From the NCBI RefSeq assembly GCF_024763615.1, contig NC_077222.1, positions 59,396,001-59,460,000 on the forward strand: a stretch of DNA of 64,000 nucleotides. Reading direction: 5' to 3'. The DNA is from Phlebotomus papatasi. Lineage: Eukaryota; Arthropoda; Insecta; Diptera; Psychodidae. The notes beneath the pieces were generated by a model. That model was not told the origin of the DNA. It was given only the letters and a program-made list of their open reading frames with translations, and did not search any database. A program made the position numbers and the translations under genes. Positions 20,920 through 33,680 of this stretch are shown piece after piece (position 1 is the first letter of the stretch; each line of letters begins with the position of its first letter).

Positions 20920-21545
20920 ACTCAATTCAAACAACTTGGAACACTGACTATACATTCATCAATGAGGAATTTCTGGAACGGGGACTCCCAGTGATTCTAA
21001 TAAATTCCCATCCTCCGTGGCCAGAAGATAATTTCACGCAACACCTGCTAACACTAGAGCCTCTAATGGAATCAAGTCCCTGCGAAATGAGCTCCAATTT
21101 GATTGTGCGTCGTCTGGCAAATTTACACGAGCTCATTGAGCGTGTGCAGAAAGTAGATGAACAATCCTGGTTCATCCACTTCCGCAACTGCGATTTTCCT
21201 GCAGTTAAAGCCAGTCGATTGATAGCATCTCGTCCAGGATTCTTCTCGCCCCATCTCGAGCCAGCGTACTCTTCATGGGTCCTCATGTCTCGCAATTACG
21301 ATTATCCAGCACCCAAAGAGCTCACCCTCGAGGGAATCGTTCTCGTGCGTCAGTTGCTGGGACGTGGAGTGTTTAAACTGAGTGGTCGGGGGAAGTGTCT
21401 GGAGGAGTGTGGGAAATACATTGTGAATGTGAAGAGTGGAGAGGCACTGCTTTTTACAACAGATCTTTGGGACTTCTCGTATTACACCAGTGAATCCTCC
21501 ATAAAATCAGTCACTTTCATTACAGAAACCCACTTTGAATTGTGA
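20920..21545 (+). CDS. Single-pass membrane protein of unknown function, exon 2
   Basis: After a 58-bp intron (acceptor ATTTTGCAG) the frame continues DSIQTTWNTDYTFINEEFL to the stop TGA at 21543-21545, for 333 residues in total. It contains GLPVILINSHPPWPEDNFTQ (with an NFT sequon), WFIHFRNCDFP, SRPGFFSPHLEPAYSSW, CLEECGKYIVNVKSGEALLF and TTDLWDFSYY. Four or more cysteines suggest disulfides in a luminal domain. The beta-rich C-terminal part with 'VKSGEALLFTTDLWDF' is vaguely like a cupin or JmjC-type barrel, but the metal-binding residues are not evident, so this is only a suggestion. AATAAA signals follow at 21609-21614 and 21634-21639. Confidence 0.88.
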
Positions 21546-21608
21546 AGAGATGTCTTGAATTTCAAAATTGTGCTTTTTATGAAAGTGCGTAAATCAAAAT
21601 GTTGTTTA

Positions 21609-21639
21609 AATAAAAAAAAACTCGTGAAAATAGAATAAA
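21609..21639 (+). terminator. Polyadenylation signals of the gene at 20486
   Basis: AATAAA occurs at 21609-21614 and again at 21634-21639, 64 and 89 bases after the stop codon, at the usual position for an insect short 3' UTR. Confidence 0.6.
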
Positions 21640-21705
21640 AAATTAAAGTGTTTTGGTTTTTTTGACTAATTCTTTTCTCGAATTTAGAGAAAAATTTGTA
21701 CATAA

Positions 21706-21969
21706 TTGCTCCGGCACACCTTTTCGATCAGGAAAATTTCATAAAGTCGAAATTCGGATCCCCTTCTTTCTCACATGTTTTGCATATGTCTATCTCATTC
21801 TCTTGCACTCTTCTTCTTCTCTTAAACATTACTCCAAATTCAATTTAGCTCAATCGCATTTGGTATGCGAAAGAATGAGATATAGTCATATGCAAAACAT
21901 GTGAGAAAGAAGGGGATCCGAATTTCGACTTTATGAAATTTTCCTGATCGAAAAGGTGTGCCAGAGCCA
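21706..21969. mobile_element. Palindromic MITE with TKGCTCYGGCACACC ends, TAA duplication
   Basis: Long inverted arms begin TTGCTCCGGCACACCTTTTC and, as complement, TGGCTCTGGCACACCTTTTC, and share 'gaaggggatccgaatttcga'. Flanks are TAA at 21703-21705 and 21970-21972. A diverged relative, itself interrupted, is at 43092-43663. Confidence 0.8.
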
Positions 21970-21984
21970 TAAGGAACAAAGTAT

Positions 21985-22648
21985 TTCATAAATTTGTTCG
22001 TAAATGTTTGTGAATTCCTATTGGGGGCTTACAAAATGCTCGTAAATCTTACGAGTTCGTAAAAGTTTGTACTTTTTTCACAAACATTTTTCGTAACATG
22101 ATCACTGGACGAGCATTTTTTGTACTTTTACAAACATTTGTTCGTAAATGTTCATAAACACACAAAAAATGTTCGTAAAATGTTGTATGTTTCTGAACAT
22201 TTGCGAACACATGTTTGTAAAAGAACAAAAAATGCCTGTCAAGTGATCATGCTACTAACATTTCGTAAATACCCAATAAGAATTCACAAACATTTACGAA
22301 CGATTTTACGATATATCTTTTTCTGTGTATGAACATATCGTCGGTTGCGTCTACCTCTGTCGTATCTGCATTTGTTTTGTATCTGCATTCGATGCAAGCT
22401 ACTATACAGACGACCCCTCTTGCGTGAAATGCTGACACAAAAGAAATGCAGATACGACAGAGGTAGATGCAACCGACGATATGTTTGTAAAAGAACAAGA
22501 AATGCTCACCAACTACGAACAATGTTTGTAAAAAAAAACAAACTTTTACGAACTTTTTGTGAGTTATACGATTTACAAGCATTTCGTAAGTTCCCCGTAA
22601 TATTTGACGAACATTTACGAGCAATTTTACAGATTTTCTTTCTGTGTA
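21985..22648. mobile_element. TTCGTAAA hairpin element (copy A), interrupted
   Basis: The two arms are built of words like 'ttcgtaaatgtttgtgaatt', 'aagtttgtacttttttcaca' and 'acaaacatttgttcgtaaat' with complements in the other half. A separate MITE (22339-22478) is inserted in the right half. The left terminus is not clear; the right ends '...ttctttctgtg'. Related to 54657-55162 and 61715-62233. Confidence 0.7.
22339..22478. mobile_element. MITE with CGTCGGTTGCRTCTACCTC ends
   Basis: Inverted ends CGTCGGTTGCGTCTACCTCT and its complement enclose 140 bp; ATAT is present on both sides (22335-22338, 22479-22482). It is nested inside the hairpin element above. A partial relative starts at 23333 and lacks a clear right end. 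Confidence 0.75.
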
Positions 22649-23332
22649 GACGAATGATTGTCAGCTCTTTTCGGACCACAACATATTTCAATAAAACTCA
22701 CTTTATTGTAAGTCTTAGTGGTCAAATATGATACTCTTGAAGAGAAAGAATTTTTTCCGCCTTTGGGAAATTGGAAAACTCATGGATACTCTCGTCCCCA
22801 AAAGAACGAAAAGGAGACAAACTTCAATTTTACAAAAGTCAATAATATCAATTTTGTGAATTATTTTTGCATAAAGTTTGAACAAGTTTTTTGAAAATTT
22901 AAGAAAGAAATGTTTTTCGAATTTATGTAATCTGTAATTGTTAGTTATCATACTTATTGGCCCCGAGAGGTTTTTCCTTATTCTGGTCTAGAAATATCAA
23001 AAAGTTACAATATCTGCAAGGAAGCAGAAAATCGAAAATTCACGATCTTTGACCAAGAATATCTTAGCTCAGGAGTTAATTAGGATCCTGCAAAAAATAT
23101 CCTAGATTTGGACATCCTTATAGTTTGTAATTATCTAGAAGAATCGGATTTTTATCGATTCTAGATAGTCTAAAAAAAATTGTTGTTTCCATAGGTACCC
23201 AGAGTCCCAAAGGAGACGAAAGAGTTAAACAAGATGCTTAAAAACAAAAAAAAACTCTTTTTTATTATGGTCAATATAATGGCAGTTTTTGTATCCAACA
23301 AAGGGGTGACCGGGGTGACTAAGGAATCATTA

Positions 23333-23436
23333 CGTCGGTTGCATCGACCTTTGTCGTATCTGCATACCTTTTGTGTTAGAATTACTCGCAAGAGGCGACG
23401 TCTGTATCATAGCTTGCATCAAATGCAAATGATTAA
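23333..23436. mobile_element. Partial MITE related to 22339-22478
   Basis: The left end CGTCGGTTGCATCGACCTTT and the inner part 'cgcaagaggcgacgtctgta' follow the family at 22339-22478, but the right inverted end is missing or decayed. Confidence 0.5.
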
Positions 23437-24510
23437 ATAGAGAATTATTCACACGTAAATGTACAGATGGGATAATTGTTTTTATACAGAATGTGTTAAA
23501 AAGCCCGATTTTCGTACAAGCATTGTGAGGATTGTAAGATCGTCCGATTTTTACACAAAAATCGCAAAATCATGCGATTTTGATACAGATTTTTTTCAAT
23601 AAAAAAAAGCAAAAAACGCTAATGTGCTGAATAGACCTATCACTCAAGACGAGAGACGATTTAACGTATAATTAAAAATCAAAATAATTATTAGACTACA
23701 TTCCAATAAGTTTCGTACTGAGCCGTTCTGTCGACTTAAACTATTAATTTGTCTAGGTTTAGCTTAAGATTGTGGCTAGATTGTAGGTTAAAAAACCGTG
23801 AGTTTCACACATAATTTCCTTTGTAATAGGAATTAAGTATTACCCGCATTACTGTAAAATCATTACTAAAATTCTTTACGGACATTTGAGATACCGGTGA
23901 AGGGTAACCCCTTATTTTTTTTCAAAATAATTCAGTAATTTTATAAAATGACTAATGACTGGATATCTTTTCTATTTTAATTTTACATTCCTAAAAAACT
24001 GAAACTAAATTCCCATATTGATAATTGAAGTAAGAATATAAAAAATAAAAGCTATACATTTTTCTCAAAGATGAACTTTTCGAAGGTTATGGATAAATTT
24101 TGTCAATATAAAGGTTAGGGGAAGGCGTTTAGGGTTCGCACACACTCTGGCTTCGAGCACTTCATATTGTTCCCATATTCCTATAATAAATCTGACCTAA
24201 TCGCAATATATTTCAATAGCCGGTTCTAACCCTAAGTCACACATTTATGACATAATGGCTCCGTTCAGTACTAACCTTTCGGGGAGACAAACCATTCCAA
24301 AGCCAAGTCAAACCTATTCGAAAATATACCGGTAGCCTAAAGTGCAAGTCGTGCGAGTTCACGTACTCGCCCGTTATTATTGAACGAGAGGAATTATGAT
24401 TTTAAAGAGTAAAAGGGTGTCACATTTTAATTACTGATTCGCCAAATTTGTTCTCATCTGTAAGTCACTAACCATATGGGTTAGATAAATTCAATAACAT
24501 TAACCCTTTA

Positions 24511-24820
24511 ATTCAATGGACAAATCCGGTGATCGTCGGATGGGAGGAGGTTCAGCCCAGAATAAAAATTCTTTTCTTCCCAGAGCTTTCGATGCTCTAT
24601 ACGCACCTTCTTCAGTGGTCGAAAATGTTAGGCTTTTTCTGGGACTTCGTCTCGATTGGATCATCCTTGTCCCCAATCGAAACGAAGTCCCAGAAAAAGC
24701 CTAACATTTTTGACCACTGAAGAAGGTGCGTAGAGCATCGAAAGCTCTGGGAAGAAAAGAATTTTTATTCTGGACTGAACCTCCTCCCATCCGACGATCA
24801 CCGGATTTGTCCATTGATTT
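24511..24820. repeat. Long near-perfect palindrome (arms about 150 bp)
   Basis: The left arm 'caatggacaaatccggtgat'...'gaagtcc' and the right arm are almost exact complements around a short centre near 24660. A 16-bp direct repeat ATTAACCCTTTAATTC lies at 24499-24514 and 24848-24863 and may be a target duplication or a shared transposon end. Non-coding. Confidence 0.75.
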
Positions 24821-25268
24821 AATATCAACAGGTTCCCTACATTGTTGATTAACCCTTTAATTCTTTAATTTAAGACCAGCATTGCACACAGTGAGTACAA
24901 CTGAGAAGTAGAACGCTTTGAACGTTTTGCTCGGAATTCCACGTTTTCTCGTATTCCAAATTTTACCCTAAAACACATTTTTGTCTGAATACATTTTTAA
25001 GCCTGGAGGTGTCTAAAGAACCCAGAACCAGAGGTGAAATAAAGCATTTTTGAACTTGATTTTGGTAAATTTTAGGATCTTGCTGTTACAAAATGTTAAA
25101 AGCTGAGAAAACGTAATCAATAAAGGCCTCTATACACAGACGATTTCCTTCAAAAAGCAATTTTTTATGAAAATTGTTCCCAATCCTGTCGAGGCATTAA
25201 GAATGGATGTAGACGAATTCTCAAATTTGCAGGAGAGGGTACTTCTCGATATATTATTTAATTTCTAA

Positions 25269-25379
25269 TGGCCTGTATACACTAGAATAATTTATGTCCA
25301 TGTTGAATAGTTTCTCCTACGCAAGCGTAGGCAATTTGCTTCAATATGGACAAAAAATTTCTCTAATGTGTAGACGCCA
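25269..25379. mobile_element. TGGCCTGTATACAC MITE, TAA duplication
   Basis: A 111-bp inverted-repeat element of the TGGCCTCTACACAC family, flanked by TAA at 25266-25268 and 25380-25382. Confidence 0.8.
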
Positions 25380-28300
25380 TAAGAGCAAGTTTACCTTTAG
25401 TACTTAACGAACCCTTTTAGGACGAGAGGGTCAAAAATTAAAGGTCAGAAAAAAACACTTTTTCTGTCTTTTTAGAGCAAAACATACAGTCAAGTGTGCT
25501 AATCCGGGCGCTTTGCTATCTGGATCGTTTATGACAAATCCACTTAAAATAATATTTTTATTTTTATTTTCGTAATATAGTCTTTACAGTAACATAATAT
25601 AACTATTCAAGTTTGAGAAAACCCAAAAATAATACTTTTGTCCATTAAATAAGTAAATGTAATCGACTCATTTCAATCTTGTGCAAGACGGCTTCTTCAC
25701 TAAAAATTTTCTAGCAGTGATATTTTCGCTAATGACAGCTGGTTAATTGAAAACATTTATTGTTTTTTCCTTATGAAAAAAGTATTTTAAATTCAAAGGT
25801 TTAATTAAAAGTGAATTAGCGAAAAGGCGACCCAGTTAGTGCATGCTGACTTATTTTAGTATTATCATTATTTTTTAAATTTTCTTTTTTATATTTTTGA
25901 TATTTTTTTTATATTATGTTTCTGAATGAAACAGTGAATAATTCTATGGAGTTAGAAGAAGTAAAAGAGAATTTCATCAGTCCAAAAACAAGCGTTTAAG
26001 TAGCACTCTTCAAAAAACGATCCAGTTACCTCACCTTACTATAACTTTAGGTTTAGAATGCCGTAGAATTTTTTTTTGATTATTTTCTGTAAGTTTTCAT
26101 CAACAAACCAGCTCATACAAAAATGTTAAAAATTGGGATATACATTAAGAGCGAACAATCCAAGAGTTTCCTTTGAGATTATGTAATTTTTGACAATCTT
26201 TCCTCTGAAAGCTAACCCAGAAAGGTTACCATTATACGAGCTTCAGACCTAACGCTTAGCCATATGGCTTAACTGCTCTATTTCCTTATCAATCACATTT
26301 TTTTGGAAAAATTTAACTTACGATTGGATTATTAAAGATAATTAACCTATTAGACTCTCAAAACTTATAAAATTGCTCGCTATTTAGGAAATAGAGACCT
26401 TCGGGAACTGGACTAAACCTCTAGTCTGAAGACCGCTTTACGTACCTTACAATATTTAGCATTTCAGAGACGCTTGGACAAAAGATGTAGTAAAATAAAA
26501 TATATTTTTAAATCCAGACAGTAGCTAATGGATCAATTATCAATTAGATCCATTGCTTTCAGGTTTAAATGGATCTTTTAAAGGGATAGAAATAAAAACT
26601 TTTGTCGCCATAACCACAAATAACCAGTGTAAGGATTACAAAAGTCGTGTGGATTGATGAGAGAGAAATATTTTATTTTATTATATAGTTATTTTATTTT
26701 TAATTATAATGGTATTTTCTTGTTCTTCGTAAGTTCATCATCATTTTCTTTTTGGTGCTGTACAGAGATACACGGGTTAATAGCGATCCATCAGCATCAA
26801 TTGATAACCCTATTTTGATAAACTCGATGGCGTGACTTCCCGTGTAATGTGACTTCCGGAAACAGTGCTGTTAAAACAATAATGAGCGTGGTTTTCGTTT
26901 GAAAAAATTCGGGGCAGGTTGTTTGGCAAAATAGGGAATAATTGGCAGAAAAAATAAACAAGGTGCTATCGAGTGTATCTGTAATTGATAGGTGATGGAT
27001 CACGAAACCCTGTGAGTTGCAGGATTTTATCTATAGTACGAATTTTCATTTTGTTTTTTTTTTCATCTTTTTTTTTAAATTAACATGATGACCGTATTCT
27101 TGACACAAACTGTCCATTTTCTTCTCAGTTTTTTTTTCATATAACAACTCTCTTTGTTGTATCTACCAACTTTTCCATTACATTACTTGTTCAATTTTTT
27201 AAGCTAAGTATACCTAAAATCAATAAAACAATTTGTCAGCCTAAGGTTTTTTTTTAATTACAAATTACACAAGTTTTACAAAGTCAAGCATATAGTCATC
27301 AATTACATTTTTTTAATTTATATTTTTTGGGTTTATTTCAATAATCTATATATTTTCTCCATCCTTTCATTTTTTATCATATTTTTTCTTTTTTTTTAAT
27401 AATGTTTTAGTGTAATAGTAGTGTTGAATTTCTTTTTGTGTTATGCCAACTTTCTCAGTGATGATCTTTCTCTTTTTTTAATACTTTCCCTCTTATGGTA
27501 TTTCTTTTGTCCAGAGGCATTTTACTTTTTTTGAAATACCTCTGGAACCTGCCTCTTATTTATTTTGCTCATCAATTAATATTCTTTTATACAGTGAAGT
27601 TTAATAAATGATATAGGATGTTGTTGTTTTAATCAGTAAAAATGTCTTTCAATTATCCATCATTACAATTACTTAATTTATCTTTCTTCACATTTTTGGT
27701 TTAATTTTTTTTTTTTACAAAGAAGAACTACGATGAAAATTATTTACGAAAAGAGTTAGATATTTTGTATTTGGAAAATAAATAGTGATATTTTATTTGT
27801 TGCGTCGAAATGAAAACACACGATTTTTGTGTTTAGAATGATGGCGTCTGCAACGGAATTTTCGAACATAGAAAATGAATACCGAAAATTTTCGAAAAGT
27901 TTGAAAATTTACGAGAGGCATATTCAAAGTTAATTTTTTTCTGTTTGTAAAATTCCAGTGCAGAAGAGACGTTTGCAATGATCTAGAGAGGAGTATGCGA
28001 AAGTGTTAAGAGGAAAGTTGTTCATTTTCTTTTTTTTTCAATTTTATTTGCTTAAATTTTGCCTTTTTTGCGCAGGAGACGATAGCGAAGGGATACTACA
28101 TAATTTATTAAACATATCTTTTTAATATATATTTTTTTGTCATTTAATTAAAGTGGAAGGGCGATCTTTTCTTTCTTATCTCAGGGAACAGGGTATAATC
28201 TTTGGTTTTCCTACGATTTCCTCACACTATCATGTCTGGGGTATTCATCATCATCATTTTTTTTCTCTAAATAGTAAGGTGTGGTCGCGGGGTAGCTTTG

Positions 28301-29113
28301 ATATGTCCGCGTATAAAACGATTTGAATAACAGTGAAATATATATTTTTAATTTAATATACTTTATTTCATTTTTTTTTAATTTCTTATACTTTTTTCAT
28401 CTCTTTTCTTTAAATATAATATATTGAAGTGATTTAGCCATGCACGATCAATTGGAAAGATCACAATAGTTTATTTTATATTCCCAATTTGTTTTTTTTT
28501 TACTTTTTTGTAAAGGTTTAATCTTTTACGTCGAAAAATGTACAAAATCTAACTAATTTTTCATATTCTTAAAGAAAGGGTGGGGTGGGACGTAGTTATG
28601 ACTTAAGGAAATGAGAATTCTAAACATTGAGGAATGATTAATTGAGAGCTTAAGGTGCTGGAGAAAATTTGGAAAAGGGAATATACAAATGAACTGGCTG
28701 ATCAATCCGCGCGTCAAACATTCAGAAGGCACCGAACTGAATTTTTTTTTAGTATTCTTTTATCATAATTTTTTCACCTCTCCACAACATTTCTCTCTGT
28801 TCATACGTCGATCATCCTGTGGATCCCATAACAATAGTATATATATTAACAGACAAATAATCTTTTTCTTTAATAAATTTTGTTTTTTTTTTTATTCATT
28901 GAGCTGACGTGAAACTTTTAGGGTGTAGTATTTCTTTCAAAAGTGTTGTTGTGTTTATTAAATTTTATTTGAGCAGATGGTACAGGGGAAAGAAGTATTT
29001 TGTGAAGTAAAATCTCGTAAAGGAAACTCATAAAACATAAAATGCAAAATTAATATAATTTCTGCGTATCAAAAGTTAAAGGATATTGACAACTGCTCTT
29101 AAAGGGAGTCTAT

Positions 29114-29222
29114 TGGCCTCTACGCACTAGAGAAATTTATGTCCATATTGAAGAGTTTTTCCTGTACAAGTGTGGAGAATTTGCTTCAATATGGACATAA
29201 ATTTCTGTAGTGTATAAGGCCA
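29114..29222. mobile_element. TGGCCTCTACGCAC MITE
   Basis: A 109-bp member of the TGGCCTCTACACAC family with intact inverted ends but no clear matching 3-bp flanks. Confidence 0.75.
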
Positions 29223-29239
29223 GAAGGTCCAATGATCCC

Positions 29240-30610
29240 ATTTTCATAATTTTTCCAATAATCTGCACCACCTTCAGATTGGCTATGTGTCTCGACTGTG
29301 GAACGTATTCCATACTCGATCGTTAGTGTTGTCACAATGAGATTCTCCCACACCAGAAGGCTGCTCATAATATAAACCGGAATTTGATCTTAAATCTGAT
29401 ACTGAAGAATTATAAAAGCCTCAACTCGAGACACTCTCACAGGAACTACGACAGGGGTTTAGATGATTAATAAACGTGTGAGATCATGTGAGATCTGTTA
29501 GAATTTAAGCAGTTATTCCAACAATCTCTATCAAATAAAGGCCAAGTATAAAGTACCCACTGATCGAGAAACTCACCCGTAACTTAGATTAGAGTGATAC
29601 ATTCGATTTTCAATGTTCCACATCATTGTTTATTTTCCAAATGAAAAGTCTCGATTATGGAACCTATTCAATATTTAAGCCCCTAAGGGCCAAATATACA
29701 ACACATTCTCATCAAAACTGACTTTTCACTAAAATCGGGACGGGGATATCTGAATTTCAATAATCTAAAACAGGATCTAAATTACCGAGGAAGTGTTTCG
29801 ACTGTGGAACATGTTCAATACTTGAACCCCTGGTACCAATTTTTTGAATCTGTGACGTATAGTTTATACAAAAATAACTTCCTCGCATAGTCAACATGAT
29901 TCACGTTATCACCTAATTGTCAGTGAGAGTATTTCGACTGTAAAACTTGTAAAATGGATTTTTTTTCGAATGTAGAACACAATGACTTTAAATATGCGTG
30001 CTATGGATTCTGTGTCCCAATTTACGTTTCTTTGAAACCACATATAAGAAGTTCCACACTTGAAATCATAGCAATCTTTCTAGTTTATTTGCAACCTAAG
30101 TGCTGAATAAATTCCACAGTCAAGATGCTGAGATTTAGTGATATGGAACAGTGGTTGGTGGTAAGTGATTAGTCTGTCATTTATAAGTGACGTATTAGAC
30201 AAAATATTTCCTAATTGCTAGGATCGACCCACTGTCTCTCGAGGAATACGGATTCATTGAATAAGTTCCACAATCTGGGTACTCTCAATAGAACTAACAC
30301 GGGAATCCAGGGTAATAATCGAGTACTCCCGTTACAAATATAGGTAGTGGCTTAAACTCACTCGATTAGAGGGTACTTATACTTAAACATGCGCGAGTTA
30401 CGCAATGTCTAGAACAAGTTCCACAGCCGAAATACTCTTATTGGAACTTAGGCGACGATTCACTGTGATCATCGAGTAATCTCGTTATAAATGTAAGTAG
30501 CGGGGTTAGACTCCCTTGAAAAGAGGCTGTTCATATTTGATTTTCACGAGGATTTTCCGATATTGAAGAAAACAAGTTCCACAGTCAAGACAATTTATTG
30601 GCACCTATTT
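29240..30610. repeat. Array of about 150-bp units in both orientations
   Basis: The word 'ttcgactgtggaacatgttc' appears (with changes) near 29291, 29651, 29798 and 29933. Its complement 'aacaagttccacagtcaaga' appears near 30114, 30266, 30419 and 30578. The second series is spaced 152-159 bp. The two halves are inverted relative to each other, like long arms made of tandem units. Confidence 0.65.
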
Positions 30611-30686
30611 TAATGGGTGCTTTGGTTATTGATAGCAGAGTATACCATCACTATTTAAGCAGCTGGTTCTATATATTTGACCCTTA

Positions 30687-31047
30687 TGCCCTGGACACAC
30701 TTACGACTTAAGCCGAGAGACGACTTAGTGGAAAATGATGAAAATGTAGTTTAACCATTATTTCTAATATAATTACGCTAAGTCGTCTTTCGGCTAATCC
30801 TCAGGTCTGTCAAGGCTCTTACGTCTTAGACACAGTTACGACTTAAACCAGGAGACGGCTTAACGTATTATAAATCAAAATAATCATTTGACTAAATTCC
30901 CGTCAGTTTTCCACTAAATAAGCCATTTCTCGGCTTAAGCTGAAAGACGGATTAGTCAGAAACTGATGGAAATGTAATCTAATCATTATTTTGATTATAA
31001 TTACATTAAGTCGTTTCTCGGCTTAACTCGTCAGTGTGCCTAGGGCA
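30687..31047. mobile_element. TGCCCTRGACACAC MITE, TTA duplication
   Basis: The left end TGCCCTGGACACACTTACGA and, as complement, TGCCCTAGGCACACTGACGA are flanked by TTA at 30684-30686 and 31048-31050. Inside, 'cttaagccgagagacgactt' recurs several times in both orientations. A truncated relative is at about 23630-23790. Confidence 0.8.
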
Positions 31048-31195
31048 TTATGATATCGATATCAAACCTGCAAAATAAAATGACGTATAAAATTAAAAAA
31101 AAAGTACTTACTGACTAAATTTAAATTAAAAAGAGACTAAAAACTAAAATGTAATTGAATGCCACATCTGAAATTAAACTTTTTTGCTTTCTATA

Positions 31196-31449
31196 CACTG
31201 AGAAAAAAAAGAGGGTGCGATTAACATTTTTTCCTCATAACTTTAACACTTTTTGGATGTAAGAATATATCAACATTTTTTAATGTTAATTTTACACCTT
31301 ATTAAGGGTAAAATTAACATGAAAAAGGGTACCTTTAACCCCTACTACACCTAAAAAGGGTAATATTTACACCGATTTCGGATCAATACTGCAGGGTAAA
31401 ATTAACATTTCCGGATGGTTATTTTAACTTTTTCGGATTTCTCTCAGTG
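31196..31449. mobile_element. CACTGAGA MITE, TA duplication (copy 1)
   Basis: Inverted ends CACTGAGA...TCTCAGTG lie between TA at 31194-31195 and 31450-31451. The body includes 'aatatttacaccgatttcgg' and several 'aaaattaacat' words. The second copy (52120-52372) is colinear throughout. Tc1/mariner-like by its TA duplication. Confidence 0.8.
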
Positions 31450-33680
31450 TATTAAATAAAAATTTAATAAGTTTTCAATCACAAGATTTTACATTACGGA
31501 ATATTTCACGCGTCTGTACTTGTGGGAGTGTGAAAGGTTTCCTCTCTGCGTTTCTTTGAGAAATGGGTTAGTGTATCGTATGAAAATTGTATGAAGAAGG
31601 TTAAAGTTGAGATTAAGGTTATTCCATTTTTAGGTGTCATCTGCATATTTTAGTATTAAAGATTTTTAGTTGTAGATGTTATGCCAAATACAGATTTATA
31701 TAAGAAAAAAAGCGTCAATGGGGAATTTGTGTATTCATTAGTAGCAATTTCTTTTTAAAGTGTGTTCATTTTTTTTAGAGATTTTGAAGTGAAATCTTGA
31801 GTGAAATTTTGCTGGTTCTACGATTTTTCATTGGGTATCACTTAATAGTTAATGATGAAGTCTCACAACAACTTTCTTCTTCACTATGTTTTTTTTTCAT
31901 GTCACTATAGATGTAAATATTTGATAGACTTTTATTGCAATGTAATTCAATAAAACGCATTAATAAAATATTTATCATATAGCTTTGTGATTTTTAAAAT
32001 CTTTTTTTCTCATTCAGTAAGATATTTGTTATTGTACTTGAGCTGTTTTATCTATTTTTATTCCTTTTTTTTCATTATTTTAACATGATTTATAATGAGC
32101 GTATGTATGCGTATGTGGAAAAGAATTTATTTATTTGTTTTATGTAGTAAATTATTGAATGTAGAAATGATGATCGTTTTAATAAAATGTCGAAAATGTG
32201 GTAAATATTGTCAGATATCTTTTTTTCTGGTTCTTATGACAATTTCTTCTTTTTATATTTTCACGTTATTTCATTTATGTACACGTAAGTCAAACACAAG
32301 GATTCAATACAGCATATTTATTTATGGTATTTTCTTTAATGTTAGTATTTTTTTTTTCAATATTTTTCTGATACTCTTTCTTCATCTTTTTTTTTATCCG
32401 AAATTCCAATAACTTTCCAACCCTCAAGTATTATATTGCAACGTGGTTATCTCACCATTCCAGCCAGCCATGTGATGGGTTTTAAGAGAGGGAGGCGATG
32501 TTTCAAAATGTGAAATTGTTAAATGATAACGTTCATGTGGAAAATTGCTAGTTGAGGGAATGAAAAGAAAATTTTTCCATTCTCGCGATTTTCTAGGCAA
32601 AAAACACATACAATAAACACAACTTCTCTTGTGAACAATACTGATATGTTCCAACTTGCGCTCTTCACATTACTCAAGAGAGGAAAGAATACGCATTTTT
32701 TTTTTATACTTCACTTCGTCATCGGGTATAAAATGAAAGTCAATCTATAAAAAATCCTACCAACTAGCAATTTTACTTTAAAAATTTTCAACCCTTTATT
32801 TTTTTCCTATTCTCGATATCTCTGTATTTATTTATTAATTACATTTAGCTGAAATGTATTAAATAACATGTCATCTCATCTATTTTTGGTAACATTTCCG
32901 TGGCTTTTTTATGGACATGATTTTTCATTATTTTTTTTTCAAAGAATTTTGTTTCATTTTTTTTTTGTTTAACTGCGTTACATTTTGGAGTATATTTTCT
33001 TCTTGGTGTATCTTGTAATATTATTGCAAGCTGAAATGTGATTTTGATTACATGATAAATATATTTGAGACCTTTGTTAGTTCCATTGTTCTTTCTATAC
33101 ATATTTCTTGCAGACAGTGTGTAGCAATTCAAACGCATACATTTTTTTTTGAGGCTCATATCTTGTCGTATAGTAAATTATTCTGATATAATGTATCACC
33201 AATTTAAAATAAAAAAAATCTAACTAGAGAGGCAACTACACTGTCGTTCAAAAATGTAAGCTAAAGTTCACGATTTAGTCTTGAATCAATTCTAATTAAG
33301 ACTGACATATTGGATATCAAAAAATATATTTTAAAAAATTATTATGATGCAGTAATAGTCACGTAGTCAGACGTATTCGACTTTTGGAGATTTCATCTCA
33401 ATTTTATGGTTAAAAGAAGTTTGAATATTTTCCTTTATCCACTTGAAATGAAATCTTTCATTATTTTAAATATTTTAGGCCTATCAAATTATTTGATTGG
33501 CTAACTAGAGCTTTCAATGCTTCGAATGCTTTCAAGCCCCAGCCAATAAAAAGCACGATAGTACTAAGATATTTTATGAGAATGAATTTTTCATTTTTTT
33601 TACCTAAAATATTTTAATTAAACTTAGAAACATTTCCTATTAAAAACAATAAAGAACTATCACAGAATTGGATTAGGGTA

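Noticed and set aside
22247..22731. Overlapping open frames on both strands
   Set aside because: They read through the hairpin element and the nested MITE; the two strands give mirror-image peptides because the DNA is palindromic.
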